64,000 nt of DNA from Tomocerus qinae (GCA_020055645.1 JAECZT010000008.1:1054001-1118000), one strand, 5' to 3'. Positions 24,942 to 38,050 are shown, numbered from the stretch's first letter. The notes: generated from the letters alone by a model not told the origin. Numbers and translations: made by a program.

Positions 24942-25724
24942 CCTTTTGCCTCGTACAAGTTTAAAAAATAATTAAAACTGTTGAATGTTATTTTTAAGCT
25001 TTTTGGCTCGTATAAGTATTAAATCATGAATTTCAACTCTTGAAAATTATTTTTTAAGCTTTTTGGCTCGTACAAGTATTAAATCATGAATTTCAACTCT
25101 TGAAAATTATTTTTTAAACTTTTTGCCTCGTACAAGTTTAAAAAATAATTAAAACTGTTGAATACTATTTTTAAGCCTTTTGGCTCGTACAATTATTAAA
25201 TCTTGAACTTCAACTCTTGAAAATTATTTTTTAAGCTTTTTGCCTCGTACAAGTTCAAAAAATAATTAAAACTGTTGAATGTTATTTTTAAGCTTTTTGG
25301 CTCGTATTAGCATTAAATCCTGAATTTCAACTCTTGAAAATTATTTTTTAAGCTTTTTGCCTCGTACAAGTTTAAAAAATATTTAAAACTTTTGAATGTT
25401 GTTTCTAAGCTTTTTCGCTCGTACAAGTATTAAATCATGAATTTCAACTCTTGAAAATTATTTTTTAAACTTTTTGGCTCGCACAAGTATTAAATCATGA
25501 ATTTCAACTCTTGAAAATTATTTTTTAAACTTTTTGCCTCGTACAAGTTTAAAAAATAATTAAAACTGTTGAATATTATTTTTAAGCCTTTTGGCTCGTA
25601 CAATTATTAAATCTTGAATTTCAACTCTTGAAAATTATTTTTTAAACTTTTTGGCTCGCACAAGTATTAAATCATGAATTTCAACTCTTGAAAATTATTT
25701 TTTTAGCTTTTTGCCTCGTACAAG

Positions 25725-28700
25725 TTTACAAAATAATTAAAACTGTAAATGTTATTTGTTGGCTTTTTGGCTCGTACAAGTATTAAATCATGAATTTCAA
25801 CTCTTGAAAATTATTTTTTAAACTTTTCGCCTCGTACAAGTTTAAAAAATAACTAAAACTGTAAATGTTATTTGTAGGCTTTTTGGCTCGTACAAGTATT
25901 AAATCATGAATTTCAACTCTTGAAAATTATTTTTTAAGCTTTTTGGCTCGCACAAGTATTAAATCATGAATTTCAACTCTTAAAAATTATTTTTTAAATT
26001 TTTTGGCACGTACAAGTATTAAATCATGAATTTCAACTCTTGAAAATTATTTTTTAAACCTTTTGCCTCGTACAAGTTTAAAAAATAATTAAAACTGTTG
26101 AATGTTATTTTTAAGCTTTTTGGCTCGTATAAGTATTAAATCATGAATTTCAACTCTTGAAAATTATTTTTTAAGCTTTTTGGCTCGTACAAGTATTAAA
26201 TCATGAATTTCAACTATTGAAAATTATTTTTTAAACTTTTTGCCTCGTACAAGTTTAAAAAATAATTAAAACTGTTGAATGTTATTTTTAAGCTTTTTGG
26301 CTCGTATAAGTATTAAATCATGAATTTCAACTCTTGAAAATTATTTTTTAAACTTTTTGGCTCGTACAAGTATTAAATCATGAATTTCAACTCTTGAAAA
26401 TTATTTTTTAAACTTTTTGCCTCGTACAAGTTTAAAAAATAATTAAAACTGTTGAATACTATTTTTAAGCCTTTTGGCTCGTACAATTATTAAATCTTGA
26501 ATTTCAACTCTTGAAAATTATTTTTTAAGCTTTTTGCCTCGTACAAGTTCAAAAAATAATTAAAACTGTTGAATGTTATTTTTAAGCTTTTTGGCTCGTA
26601 TAAGCATTAAATCCTGAATTTCAACTCTTGAAAATTATTTTTTAAGCTTTTTGCCTCGTACAAGTTTAAAAAATATTTAAAACTTTTGAATGTTGTTTCT
26701 AAGCTTTTTCGCTCGTACAAGTATTAAATCATGAATTTCAACTCTTGAAAATTATTTTTTAAACTTTTTGGCTCGCACAAGTATTAAATCATGAATTTCA
26801 ACTCTTGAAAATTATTTTTTAAACTTTTTGCCTCGTACAAGTTTAAAAAATAATTAAAACTGTTGAATATTATTTTTAAGCCTTTTGGCTCGTACAATTA
26901 TTAAATCTTGAATTTCAACTCTTGAAAATTATTTTTTTAGCTTTTTGCCTCGTACAAGTTTACAAAATAATTAAAACTGTAAATGTTATTTGTTGGCTAT
27001 TTGGCTCGTACAAGTATTAAATCATGAATTTCAACTCTTGAAAATTATTTTTTAAACTTTTCGCCTCGTACAAGTTTAAAAAATAACTAAAACTGTAAAT
27101 GTTATTTGTAGGCTTTTTGGCTCGTACAAGTATTAAATCATGAATTTCAACTCTTGAAAATTATTTTTTAAACTTTTTGGCTCGTACAAGTATTAAATCA
27201 TGAGTTTCAACTCTTGAAAATTATTTTTTAAACTTTTTGCCTCGTACAAGTTTAAAAAATAATTAAAACTGTTGAATGTAATTTTTAAGCTTTTTGGCTC
27301 GTATAAGTATTAAATCATGGATTTCAACTCTTGAAAATTATTTTTTAAGCTTTTTGGCTCGTACAAGTATTAAATCATGAATTTCAACTCTTGAAAATTA
27401 TTTTTTAAACTTTTCGCCTCGTACAAGTTTAAAAAATAACTAAAACTTTAAATGTTATTTTTAAGCTTTTTGGCTCGTATAAGTATTAAATCATGAATTT
27501 CAACTCTTGTAAATTATTTTTTAAACTTATTGCCTCGTACAAGTTTAAAAAATAATTAAAACTGTTGAATACTATTTTTAAGCCTTTTGGCTCGTACAAT
27601 TATTAAATCTTGAATTTCAACTCTTGAAAATTATTTTTTAAGCTTTTTGCCTCGTACAAGTTAAAAAAATAATTAAAACTGTTGAATGTTATTTTTAAGC
27701 TTTTTGGCTCGTATAAGCATTAAATCCTGAATTTCAACTCTTGAAAATTATTTTTTAAGCTTTTTGCCTCGTACAAGTTTAAAAAATATTTAAAACTTTT
27801 GAATGTTGTTTCTAAGCTTTTTCGCTCGTACAAGTATTAAATCATGAATTTCAACTCTTGAAAATTATTTTTTAAACTTTTTGGCTCGCACAAGTATTAA
27901 ATCATGAATTTCAACTCTTGAAAATTATTTTTTAAACTTTTTGCCTCGTACAAGTTTAAAAAATAATTAAAACTGTTGAATATTATTTTTAAGCCTTTTG
28001 GCTCGTACAATTATTAAATCTTGAATTTCAACTCTTGAAAATTATTTTTTAAACTTTTTGGCTCGCACAAGTATTAAATCATGAATTTCAACTCTTGAAA
28101 ATTATTTTTTTAGCTTTTTGCCTCGTACAAGTTTACAAAATAATTAAAACTGTAAATGTTATTTGTTGGCTTTTTGGCTCGTACAAGTATTAAATCATGA
28201 ATTTCAACTCTTGAAAATTATTTTTTAAACTTTTCGCCTCGTACAAGTTTAAAAAATAACTAAAACTGTAAATGTTATTTGTAGGCTTTTTGGCTCGTAC
28301 AAGTATTAAATCATGAATTTCAACTCTTGAAAATTATTTTTTAAGCTTTTTGGCTCGCACAAGTATTAAATCATGAATTTCAACTCTTAAAAATTATTTT
28401 TTAAATTTTTTGGCACGTACAAGTATTAAATCATGAATTTCAACTCTTGAAAATTATTTTTTAAACTTTTTGGCTCGTACAAGTATTAAATCATGAATTT
28501 CAATTCTTGAAAATTATTTTTTAAACCTTTTGCCTCGTACAAGTTTAAAAAATAATTAAAACTGTTGAATGTTATTTTTAAGCTTTTTGGCTCGTATAAG
28601 TATTAAATCATGAATTTCAACTCTTGAAAATTATTTTTTAAGCTTTTTGGCTCGTACAAGTATTAAATCATGAATTTCAACTATTGAAAATTATTTTTTA

Positions 28701-30487
28701 AACTTTTTGCCTCGTACAAGTTTAAAAAATAATTAAAACTGTTGAATGTTATTTTTAAGCTTTTTGGCTCGTATAAGTATTAAATCATGAATTTCAACTC
28801 TTGAAAATTATTTTTTAAACTTTTTGGCTCGTACAAGTATTAAATCATGAATTTCAACTCTTGAAAATTATTTTTTAAACTTTTTGCCTCGTACAAGTTT
28901 AAAAAATAATTAAAACTGTTGAATGTTATTTTTTAAGCTTTTTGCCTCGTACAAGTTTAAAAAATATTTAAAACTTTTGAATGTTGTTTCTAAGCTTTTT
29001 CGCTCGTACAAGTATTAAATCATGAATTTCAACTCTTGAAAATTATTTTTTAAACTTTTTGGCTCGCACAAGTATTAAATCATGAATTTCAACTCTTGAA
29101 AATTATTTTTTAAACTTTTTGCCTCGTACAAGTTTAAAAAATAATTAAAACTGTTGAATATTATTTTTAAGCCTTTTGGCTCGTACAATTATTAAATCTT
29201 GAATTTCAACTCTTGAAAATTATTTTTTAAACTTTTTGGCTCGCACAAGTATTAAATCATGAATTTCAACTCTTGAAAATTATTTTTTTAGCTTTTTGCC
29301 TCGTACAAGTTTACAAAATAATTAAAACTGTAAATGTTATTTGTTGGCTTTTTGGCTCGTACAAGTATTAAATCATGAATTTCAACTCTTGAAAATTATT
29401 TTTTAAACTTTTCGCCTCGTACAAGTTTAAAAAATAACTAAAACTGTAAATGTTATTTGTAGGCTTTTTGGCTCGTACAAGTATTAAATCATGAATTTCA
29501 ACTCTTGAAAATTATTTTTTAAGCTTTTTGGCTCGCACAAGTATTAAATCATGAATTTCAACTCTTAAAAATTATTTTTTAAATTTTTTGGCACGTACAA
29601 GTATTAAATCATGAATTTCAACTCTTGAAAATTATTTTTTAAACTTTTTGGCTCGTACAAGTATTAAATTATGAATTTCAATTCTTGAAAATTATTTTTT
29701 AAACCTTTTGCCTCGTACAAGTTTAAAAAATAATTAAAACTGTTGAATGTTATTTTTAAGCTTTTTGGCTCGTATAAGTATTAAATCATGAATTTCAACT
29801 CTTGAAAATTATTTTTTAAACTTTTTGGCTCGTACAAGTATTAAATCATGAATTTCAACTCTTGAAAATTATTTTTTAAACTTTTTGCCTCGTACAAGTT
29901 TAAAAAATAATTAAAACTGTTGAATACTATTTTTAAGCCTTTTGGCTCGTACAATTATTAAATCTTGAATTTCAACTCTTGAAAATTATTTTTTAAGCTT
30001 TTTTGCCTCGTACAAGTTCAAAAAATAATTAAAACTGTTGAATGTTATTTTTAAGCTTTTTGGCTCGTATTAGCATTAAATCCTGAATTTCAACTCTTGA
30101 AAATTATTTTTTAAGCTTTTTGCCTCGTACAAGTTTAAAAAATATTTAAAACTTTTGAATGTTGTTTCTAAGCTTTTTCGCTCGTACAAGTATTAAATCA
30201 TGAATTTCAACTCTTGAAAATTATTTTTTAAACTTTTTGGCTCGCACAAGTATTAAATCATGAATTTCAACTCTTGAAAATTATTTTTTAAACTTTTTGC
30301 CTCGTACAAGTTTAAAAAATAATTAAAACTGTTGAATATTATTTTTAAGCCTTTTGGCTCGTACAATTATTAAATCTTGAATTTCAACTCTTGAAAATTA
30401 TTTTTTAAACTTTTTGGCTCGCACAAGTATTAAATCATGAATTTCAACTCTTGAAAATTATTTTTTTAGCTTTTTGCCTCGTACAAG
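25725..30487. repeat. 20-monomer higher-order repeat, four more copies
   Basis: TTTACAAAAT recurs at 25725, 26959, 28132, 29310 and 30488 (1,234, 1,173, 1,178 and 1,178 bp). The unit from 28132 reads B A B A A A A B A A B A A B B A A B A A: 13 A and 7 B. The fourteenth and fifteenth units are a B-B junction near 28,895-28,950, where a B tail passes straight into another B. The first copy is about one monomer longer. Confidence 0.85.
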
Positions 30488-30719
30488 TTTACAAAATAAT
30501 TAAAACTGTAAATGTTATTTGTTGGCTTTTTGGCTCGTACAAGTATTAAATCATGAATTTCAACTCTTGAAAATTATTTTTTAAACTTTTCGCCTCGTAC
30601 AAGTTTAAAGAATAACTAAAACTGTAAATGTTATTTGTAGGCTTTTTCGCTCGTACAAGTATTAAATCATGAATTTCAACTCTTGAAAATTATTTTTTAA
30701 ACTTTTTGGCTCGTACAAG

Positions 30720-33030
30720 TATTAAATCATGAATTTCAACGCTTGAATATTATTTTTTAAGCTTTTAACCTCGTACAAGTTTAAAAAATAATTAAAACTG
30801 TTGAATGTTATATTTAAGCTTTTTGGCTCATACAAGTATTAAATCACGAATTTGAAATCTTGAAAATTATTTTTAAAGCATTTTGCCTCGTACAAGTTTA
30901 AAAAATAATTAAAACTGTTGAATGTTATTTTTAAGCTTTTTGGCTCGTACAAGTTTAAAAAATAATTAAAACTGTTGAATGTTATTTTTAAGCTTTTTGG
31001 CTCTTACAAGTATTAAATTATGAATGTTAACTCTTGAAAATTATTTTTTAAACGTTTTGGCTCGTACAAGTATTAAATCATGAATTTAAACTCTTGAAAA
31101 CTACTTTTTAAATTTTTTGGCTCGTACATGTATTAAATCATGAATTTCAACTCTTGAAAATTACTTTTTAAGCTTTTTTGCTCGTACAAGTATTAAATCA
31201 TGAATTTTTATTCTTGGAAATTATTTTTTAAGCTTTTTGGCTCGTAAAAGTTTAAAAAAGGATCAATTAAAACTGTTGAATGTTGTTTCTAAGCTTTTTG
31301 GCTCCTTCAAGTATTAAATCATGAATTTCAACTCTTGAAAATTATTTTTTAAGCTTTTTGCCTTGTACAAGTTTAAAAAATAATTAAAACTGTTGAATGT
31401 TATTTTTAAGCTTTTTGGCTCGTATAAGTATTAAATCATGAATTTGAACTCTTGAAAATTATTTTTTAAGCTTTTTGGCTCGTACAAGTATTAAATCATG
31501 AATTTCAACTCTTGAAAATTATTTTTTAAACTTTTCGCCTCGTACAAGTTTAAAAAATAACTAAAACTTTAAATGTTATTTTTAAGCTTTTTGGCTCGTA
31601 TAAGTATTAAATCATGAATTTCAACTCTTGAAAATTATTTTTTAAACTTTTTGCCTCGTACAAGTTTAAAAAATAATTAAAACTGTTGAATACTATTTTT
31701 AAGCCTTTTGGCTCGTACAATTATTAAATCTTGCATTTCAACTTTTGAAAATTATTTTTTAAGCTTTTTGCCTCGTACAAGTTCAAAAAATAATTAAAAC
31801 TGTTGAATGTTATTTTTAAGCTTTTTGGCTCGTATAAGCATTAAATCCTGAATTTCAACTCTTGAAAATTATTTTTTAAGCTTTTTGCCTCGTACAAGTT
31901 TAAAAAATATTTAAAACTTTTGAATGTTGTTTCTAAGCTTTTTCGCTCGTACAAGTATTAAATCATGAATTTCAACTCTTGAAAATTATTTTTTAAACTT
32001 TTTGGCTCGCACAAGTATTAAATCATGAATTTCAACTCTTGAAAATTATTTTTTAAACTTTTTGCCTCGTACAAGTTTAAAAAATAATTAAAAGTGTTGA
32101 ATATTATTTTTAAGCCTTTTGGCTCGTACAATTATTAAATCTTGAATTTCAACTCTTGAAAATTATTTTTTAAACTTTTTGGCTCGCACAAGTATTAAAT
32201 CATGAATTTCCACTCTTGAAAATTTTTTTTAAGCTTTTTGGCTCGTACAAGTATTAAATCATGAATTTCAACTCTTGAAAATTATTTTTTAAACTTTTCG
32301 CCTCGCACAAGTTTAAAAAATAACTAAAACTTTAAATGTTATTTTTAAGCTTTTTGGCTCGTATAAGTATTAAATCATGAATTTCAACTCTTGAAAATTA
32401 TTTTTTAAACTTTTTGCCTCGTACAAGTTTAAAAAATAATTAAAACTGTTGAATACTATTTTTAAGCCTTTTGGCTCGTACAATTATTAAATCTTGAATT
32501 TCAACTCTTGAAAATTATTTTTTAAGCTTTTTGCCTCTTACAAGTTCAAAAAATAATTAAAACTGTTGAATGTTATTTTTAAGCTTTTTGGCTCGTATAA
32601 GCATTAAATCCTGAATTTCAACTCTTGAAAATTATTTTTTAAGCTTTTTGCCTCGTACAAGTTTAAAAAATATTTAAAACTTTTGAATGTTGTTTCTAAG
32701 CTTTTTCGCTCGTACAAGTATTAAATCATGAATTTCAACTCTTGAAAATTATTTTTTAAACTGTTTGGCTCGCACAGGTATTAAATCATGAATTTCAACT
32801 CTTGAAAATTATTTTTTAAACTTTTTGCCTCGTATAAGTTTAAAAAATAATTAAAACTGTTGAATATTATTTTTAAGCCTTTTGGCTCGTACAATTATTA
32901 AATCTTGAATTTCAACTCTTGAAAATTATTTTTTAAACTTTTTGGCTCGCACAAGTATTAAATCATGAATTTCAACTCTTGAAAATTATTTTTTTAGCTT
33001 TTTGCCTCGTACAAGTTTACAAAATAATTA
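30720..33030. repeat. 3,889-bp offset segmental duplication, left copy
   Basis: About 2.3 kb matching 34,610-36,920. Five markers keep the offset 3,889 exactly: GCTTGAATATT (30741/34630), GGATCAATTAAAA (GATC at 31261/35150), GTTGTTTCTAAGC (31926/35815 and 32689/36578) and TTTACAAAAT (33016/36905). Both copies also share a shortened tail (GAAAATTTTTTTTAAGC near 32,220 and 36,109). Differences are scattered substitutions such as GAATTTGAACTC at about 31,444. Confidence 0.9.
30730..31330. repeat. Divergent block D, full copy 1
   Basis: The most diverged monomers in the window. In order: an A with AACGCTTGAATATT, a B box reading TTTTAACCTCG, CTCATACAAG, AATCACGAATTTGAAATC, AAAGCATTTTGCC, a B-B doublet, CTCTTACAAG, AAACGTTTTGG, GAAAACTACTTTTT, CGTACATG, TTTTTATTCTTGG, and a B with AAAAAAGGATCAATT followed by GGCTCCTTCAAG. 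GCTTGAATATT to GATC is exactly 520 bp in all three full copies (30741, 34630, 40332). Truncated copies begin near 33,620, 37,560 and 39,035. It may be an older layer of the satellite kept as a cassette. Confidence 0.82.
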
Positions 33031-34878
33031 AAACTGTTGAATGTTATTTTTAAGTTTTTTGGCTCGTATAAGTATTAAATCATGAATTTCAACTCTTAAA
33101 AATTATTTTTTAAGCTTTTTGGCTCGTACAAGTATTAAATCATGAATTTCAACTCTTGAAAATTATTTTTTAAACTTTTTGCCTCGTACAAGTTTAAAAA
33201 ATAATTAAAACTGTTGAATGTTATTTTTAAGCTTTTTGGCTCGTATAAGTATTAAATCATGAATTTCAACTCTTGAAAATTATTTTTTAAGCTTTTTGGC
33301 ACGTACAAGTATTAAATCATGAGTTTCAACTCTTGAAAATTATTTTTTAAGCTTTTTGGCTCGTACAAGTATTAAATCATGAATTTCAACTCTTGAAAAT
33401 TATTTTTTAAGCTTTTTGGCTCGTACAAGTAGTAAATCATGAATTTCAACTCTTGAAAATTATTTTTTAAACTTTTTTGCACGTTCAAGTAATAAATCAT
33501 GGATTTTAACTCTTGAAAATTATTTTTTAAACTTCTTGCCTCGTACAAATTTAAAAAATATTTAAAACTGTTGAAAGTTGTTTCTAAGATTTTTGGCTCG
33601 TACAAGTATTAAATCATGAATTTCAACGCTTGAATATTATTTTTTAAGCTTTTAACCTCGTACAAGTTTAAAAAATAATTAAAACTGTTGAATGTTATAT
33701 TTAAGCTTTTTGGCTCATACAAGTATTAAATCACGAATTTGAAATCTTGAAAATTATTTTTAAAGCATTTTGCCTCGTACAAGTTTAAAAAATAATTAAA
33801 ACTGTTGAATGTTATTTTTAAGCTTTTTGGCTCGTACAAGTTTAAAAAATAATTAAAACTGTTGAATGTTATTTTTAAGCCTTTTGGCTCGTACAATTAT
33901 TAAATCTTGAATTTCAACTCTTGAAAATTATTTTTTAAACTTTTTGGCTCGCACAAGTATTAAATCATGAATTTAAACTCTTGAAAATTATTTTTTTAGC
34001 TTTTTGCCTCGTACAAGTTTACAAAATAATTAAAACTGTTGAATGTTATTTTTAAGTTTTTTGGCTCGTATAAGTATTAAATCATGAATTTCAACTCTTA
34101 AAAATTATTTTTTAAGCTTTTTGGCTCGTACAAGTATTAAATCATGAATTTCAACTCTTGAAAATTATTTTTTAAACTTTTAGCCTCGTACAAGTTTAAA
34201 AAATAATTAAAACTGTTGAATGTTATTTTTAAGCTTTTTGGCTCGTATAAGTATTAAATCATGAATTTCAACTCTTGAAAATTATTTTTTAAGCTTTTTG
34301 GCACGTACAAGTATTAAATCATGAGTTTCAACTCTTGAAAATCATTTTTTAAGCTTTTTGGCTCGTACAAGTATTAAATCATGAATTTCAACTCTTGAAA
34401 ATTATTTTTTAAGCTTTTTGGCTCGTACAAGTAGTAAATCATGAATTTCAACTCTTGAAAATTATTTTTTAAACTTTTTTGCACGTTAAAGTAATAAATC
34501 ATGGATTTTAACTCTTGAAAATTATTTTTTAAACTTCTTGCCTTGTACAAATTTAAAAAATATTTAAAACTGTTGAAAGTTGTTTCTAAGATTTTTGGCT
34601 CGTACAAGTATTAAATCATGAATTTCAACGCTTGAATATTATTTTTTAAGCTTTTAACCTCGTACAAGTTTAAAAAATAATTAAAACTGTTGAATGTTAT
34701 ATTTAAGCTTTTTGGCTCATACAAGTATTAAATCACGAATTTGAAATCTTGAAAATTATTTTTAAAGCATTTTGCCTCGTACAAGTTTAAAAAATAATTA
34801 AAACTGTTGAATGTTATTTTTAAGCTTTTTGGCTCGTACAAGTTTAAAAAATAATTAAAACTGTTGAATGTTATTTTT
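32875..34878. repeat. 1,002-bp tandem duplication
   Basis: AAGCCTTTTGG with ACAATTATT (32875/33877), TTTACAAAAT (33016/34018), AGTAGTAAATC (about 33,429/34,431) and GCTTGAATATT (33628/34630) all repeat at 1,002 bp. The left copy holds a truncated block D that breaks off near 33,870 into the ACAATTATT unit; the right copy runs on into a complete D. The tandem copy therefore broke inside D. Confidence 0.88.
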
Positions 34879-36920
34879 AAGCTTTTTGGCTCTTACAAGT
34901 ATTAAATTATGAATGTTAACTCTTGAAAATTATTTTTTAAACGTTTTGGCTCGTACAAGTATTAAATCATGAATTTAAACTCTTGAAAACTACTTTTTAA
35001 ATTTTTTGGCTCGTACATGTATTAAATCATGAATTTCAACTCTTGAAAATTACTTTTTAAGCTTTTTGGCTCGTACAAGTATTAAATCATGAATTTTTAT
35101 TCTTGGAAATTATTTTTTAAGCTTTTTGGCTCGTAAAAGTTTAAAAAAGGATCAATTAAAACTGTTGAATGTTGTTTCTAAGCTTTTTGGCTCCTTCAAG
35201 TATTAAATCATGAATTTCAACTCTTGAAAATTATTTTTTAAGCTTTTTGCCTTGTACAAGTTTAAAAAATAATTAAAACTGTTGAACGTTATTTTTAAGC
35301 TTTTTGGCTCGTATAAGTATTAAATCATGAATTTCAACTCTTGAAAATTATTTTTTAAGCTTTTTGGCTCGTACAAGTATTAAATCATGAATTTCAACTC
35401 TTGAAAATTATTTTTTAAACTTTTCGCCTCGTACAAGTTTAAAAAATAACTAAAACTTTAAATGTTATTTTTAAGCTTTTTGGCTCGTATAAGTATTAAA
35501 TCATGGATTTCAACTCTTGAAAATTACTTTTTAAACTTTTTGCCTCGTACAAGTTTAAAAAATAATTAAAACTGTTGAAAACTATTTTTAAGCCTTTTGG
35601 CTCGTACAATTATTAAATCTTGCATTTCAACTCTTGAAAATTATTTTTTAAGCTTTTTGCCTCGTACAAGTTCAAAAAATAATTAAAACTGTTGAATGTT
35701 ATTTTTAAGCTTTTTGGCTCGTATAAGCATTAAATCCTGAATTTCAACTCTTGAAAATTATTTTTTAAGCTTTTTGCCTCGTACAAGTTTAAAAAATATT
35801 TAAAACTTTTGAATGTTGTTTCTAAGCTTTTTCGCTCGTACAAGTATTAAATCAGGAATTTCAACTCTTGAAAATTATTTTTTAAACTTTTTGGCTCGCA
35901 CAAGTATTAAATCATGAATTTCAACTCTTGAAAATTATTTTTTAAACTTTTTGCCTCGTACAAGTTTAAAAAATAATTAAAAGTGTTGAATATTATTTTT
36001 AAGCCTTTTGGCTCGTACAATTATTAAATCTTGAATTTCAACTCTTGAAAATTATTTTTTAAACTTTTTGGCTCGCACAAGTATTAAATCATGAATTTCC
36101 ACTCTTGAAAATTTTTTTTAAGCTTTTTGGCTCGTACAAGTATTAAATCATGAATTTCAACTCTTGAAAATTATTTTTTAAACTTTTCGCCTCGTACAAG
36201 TTTAAAAAATAACTAAAACTTTATATGTTATTTTTAAGCTTTTTGGCTCGTATAAGTATTAAATCATGAATTTCAACTCTTGAAAATTATTTTTTAAACT
36301 TTTTGCCTCGTACAAGTTTAAAAAATAATTAAAACTGTTGAATACTATTTTTAAGCCTTTTGGCTCGTACAATTATTAAATCTTGAATTTCAACTCTTGA
36401 AAATTATTTTTTAAGCTTTTTGCCTCGTACAAGTTCAAAAAATAATTAAAACTGTTGAATGTTATTTTTAAGCTTTTTGGCTCGTATAAGCATTAAATCC
36501 TGAATTTCAACTCTTGAAAATTATTTTTTAAGCTTTTTGCCTCGTACAAGTTTAAAAAATATTTAAAACTTTTGAATGTTGTTTCTAAGCTTTTTCGCTC
36601 GTACAAGTATTAAATCATGAATTTCAACTCTTGAAAATTATTTTTTAAACTGTTTGGCTCGCACAAGTATTAAATCATGAATTTCAACTCTTGAAAATTA
36701 TTTTTTAAACTTTTTGCCTCGTACAAGTTTAAAAAATAATTAAAACTGTTGAATATTATTTTCAAGCCTTTTGGCTCGTACAATTATTAAATCTTGAATT
36801 TCAACTCTTGAAAATTATTTTTTAAACTTTTTGGCTCGCACAAGTATTAAATCATGAATTTCAACTCTTGAAAATTATTTTTTTAGCTTTTTGCCTCGTT
36901 TAAGTTTACAAAATAATTAA
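34610..36920. repeat. 3,889-bp offset segmental duplication, right copy
   Basis: Right-hand partner of 30,720-33,030. Private changes include GTTGAACGTT near 35,285, AATCAGGAATT near 35,852 and CTCGTTTAAGTTTACA near 36,896. The 1,580 bp separating the copies hold the 1,002-bp tandem duplication, itself made from pieces of the same region. Confidence 0.9.
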
Positions 36921-38050
36921 AACTGTAAATGTTATTTGTTGGCTTTTTGGCTCGTACAAGTATTAAATCATGAATTTCAACTCTTGAAAATTATTTTTTA
37001 AACTTTTCGCCTCGTACAAGTTTAAAAAATAACTAAAACTGTAAATGTTATTTGTAGGCTTTTTGGCTCGTACAAGTATTAAATCATGAATTTCAACTCT
37101 TGAAAATTATTTTTTAAACTTTTTGGCTCGTACAAGTATTAAATCATGAGTTTCAACTCTTCAAAATTATTTTTTAAACTTTTTGCCTCGTACAAGTTTA
37201 AAAAATAATTAAAACTCTTAAAAATTATTTTTTAAATTTTTTGGCACGTACAAGTATTAAATCATGAGTTTCAACTCTTGAAAATTATTTTTTAAGCTTT
37301 TTGGCTCGTACAAGTATTAAATCATGAATTTCAACTCTTGAAAATTATTTTTTAAGCTTTTTGGCTCGTACAAGTATTAAATCATGAATTTCAACTCTTG
37401 AAAATTATTTTTTAAACTTTTTTGCACGTACAAGTAATAAATCATGGATTTTAACTCTTGAAAATTATTTTTTAAACTTCTTGCCTCGTACAAATTTAAA
37501 AAATAATTAAAACTAATGAAAGTTGTTTCTAAGCTTTTTGGCTCGTACAAGTATTAAATCATGAATTTCAACGCTTGAATATTATTTTTTAAGCTTTTAA
37601 CCTCGTACAAGTTTAAAAAATAATTAAAACTGTTGAATGTTATATTTAAGCTTTTTGGCTCATACAAGTATTAAATCACGAATTTGAAATCTTGAAAATT
37701 ATTTTTAAAGCATTTTGCCTCGTACAAGTTTAAAAAATAATTAAAACTATTGAATGTTATTTTTAAGCTTTTTGGCTCGTACAAGTTTAAAAAATAATTA
37801 AAACTGTTGAATGTTATTTTTAAGCTTTTTGGCTCGTATAAGTAATAAATCATGAATTTCAACTCTTGAAAATTATTTTTTAAGCTTTTTGGCTCGTACA
37901 AGTATTAAATCATGAATTTCAACTCTTGAAAATTATTTTTTAAACTTTTTGCCTCGTACAAGTTTAAAAAATAATTAAAACTGTTGAATGTTATTTTTAA
38001 GCTTTTTGGCTCGTAAAAGTATTAAATCATGAATTTCAACTCTTGAAAAT
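36921..38050. repeat. Mosaic with truncated D copy
   Basis: B2-type and A units, then the chimeric monomer at 37179, GAGTTTC A, two ordinary A, TTTTTTGCACG A with AAGTAATAAATCATGG, and a truncated D (GCTTGAATATT at 37573) that returns to B-A1-A2 near 37,820. It contains one CGTAAAAG unit (about 38,013), the only ordinary one I noticed in the middle of the window. No unique DNA. Confidence 0.75.
37179..37236. repeat. Chimeric B/A monomer, 58 bp
   Basis: The unit starts as B (GCCTCGTACAAG, then TTTAAAAAATAATTAAAACT) and from about 37,215 continues as the tail of an A (CTTAAAAATTATTTTTTAAA). The switch lies in the shared AACT. It is direct evidence of homologous exchange between out-of-register A and B units. 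Confidence 0.82.

Noticed and set aside
31250..31330. Possible transposon or unique insertion at the GGATCAATT unit
   Set aside because: The flanks align to a B unit with a few extra bases, and the following monomer is an ordinary box (GGCTCCTTCAAG). There are no terminal repeats or target duplication.
33372..33605. Minus-strand open frame of 77 residues with internal 20-residue repeats
   Set aside because: It lies wholly in satellite monomers, starts at TTG, ends at the TAA present in every canonical A unit, and exists only because two units carry AGTAAAT or AATAAAT changes. No start context, domain or distinct codon use supports a gene.
34374..34607. Second 77-residue minus-strand open frame
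   Set aside because: It is the 1,002-bp duplicate of the frame at 33372-33605, with the same cause. Its presence reflects DNA duplication, not selection on a protein.
37671..37901. 76-residue minus-strand open frame
   Set aside because: It crosses a B-B doublet, which lacks the TAA, and an AATAAAT variant A. It is composed only of satellite units.
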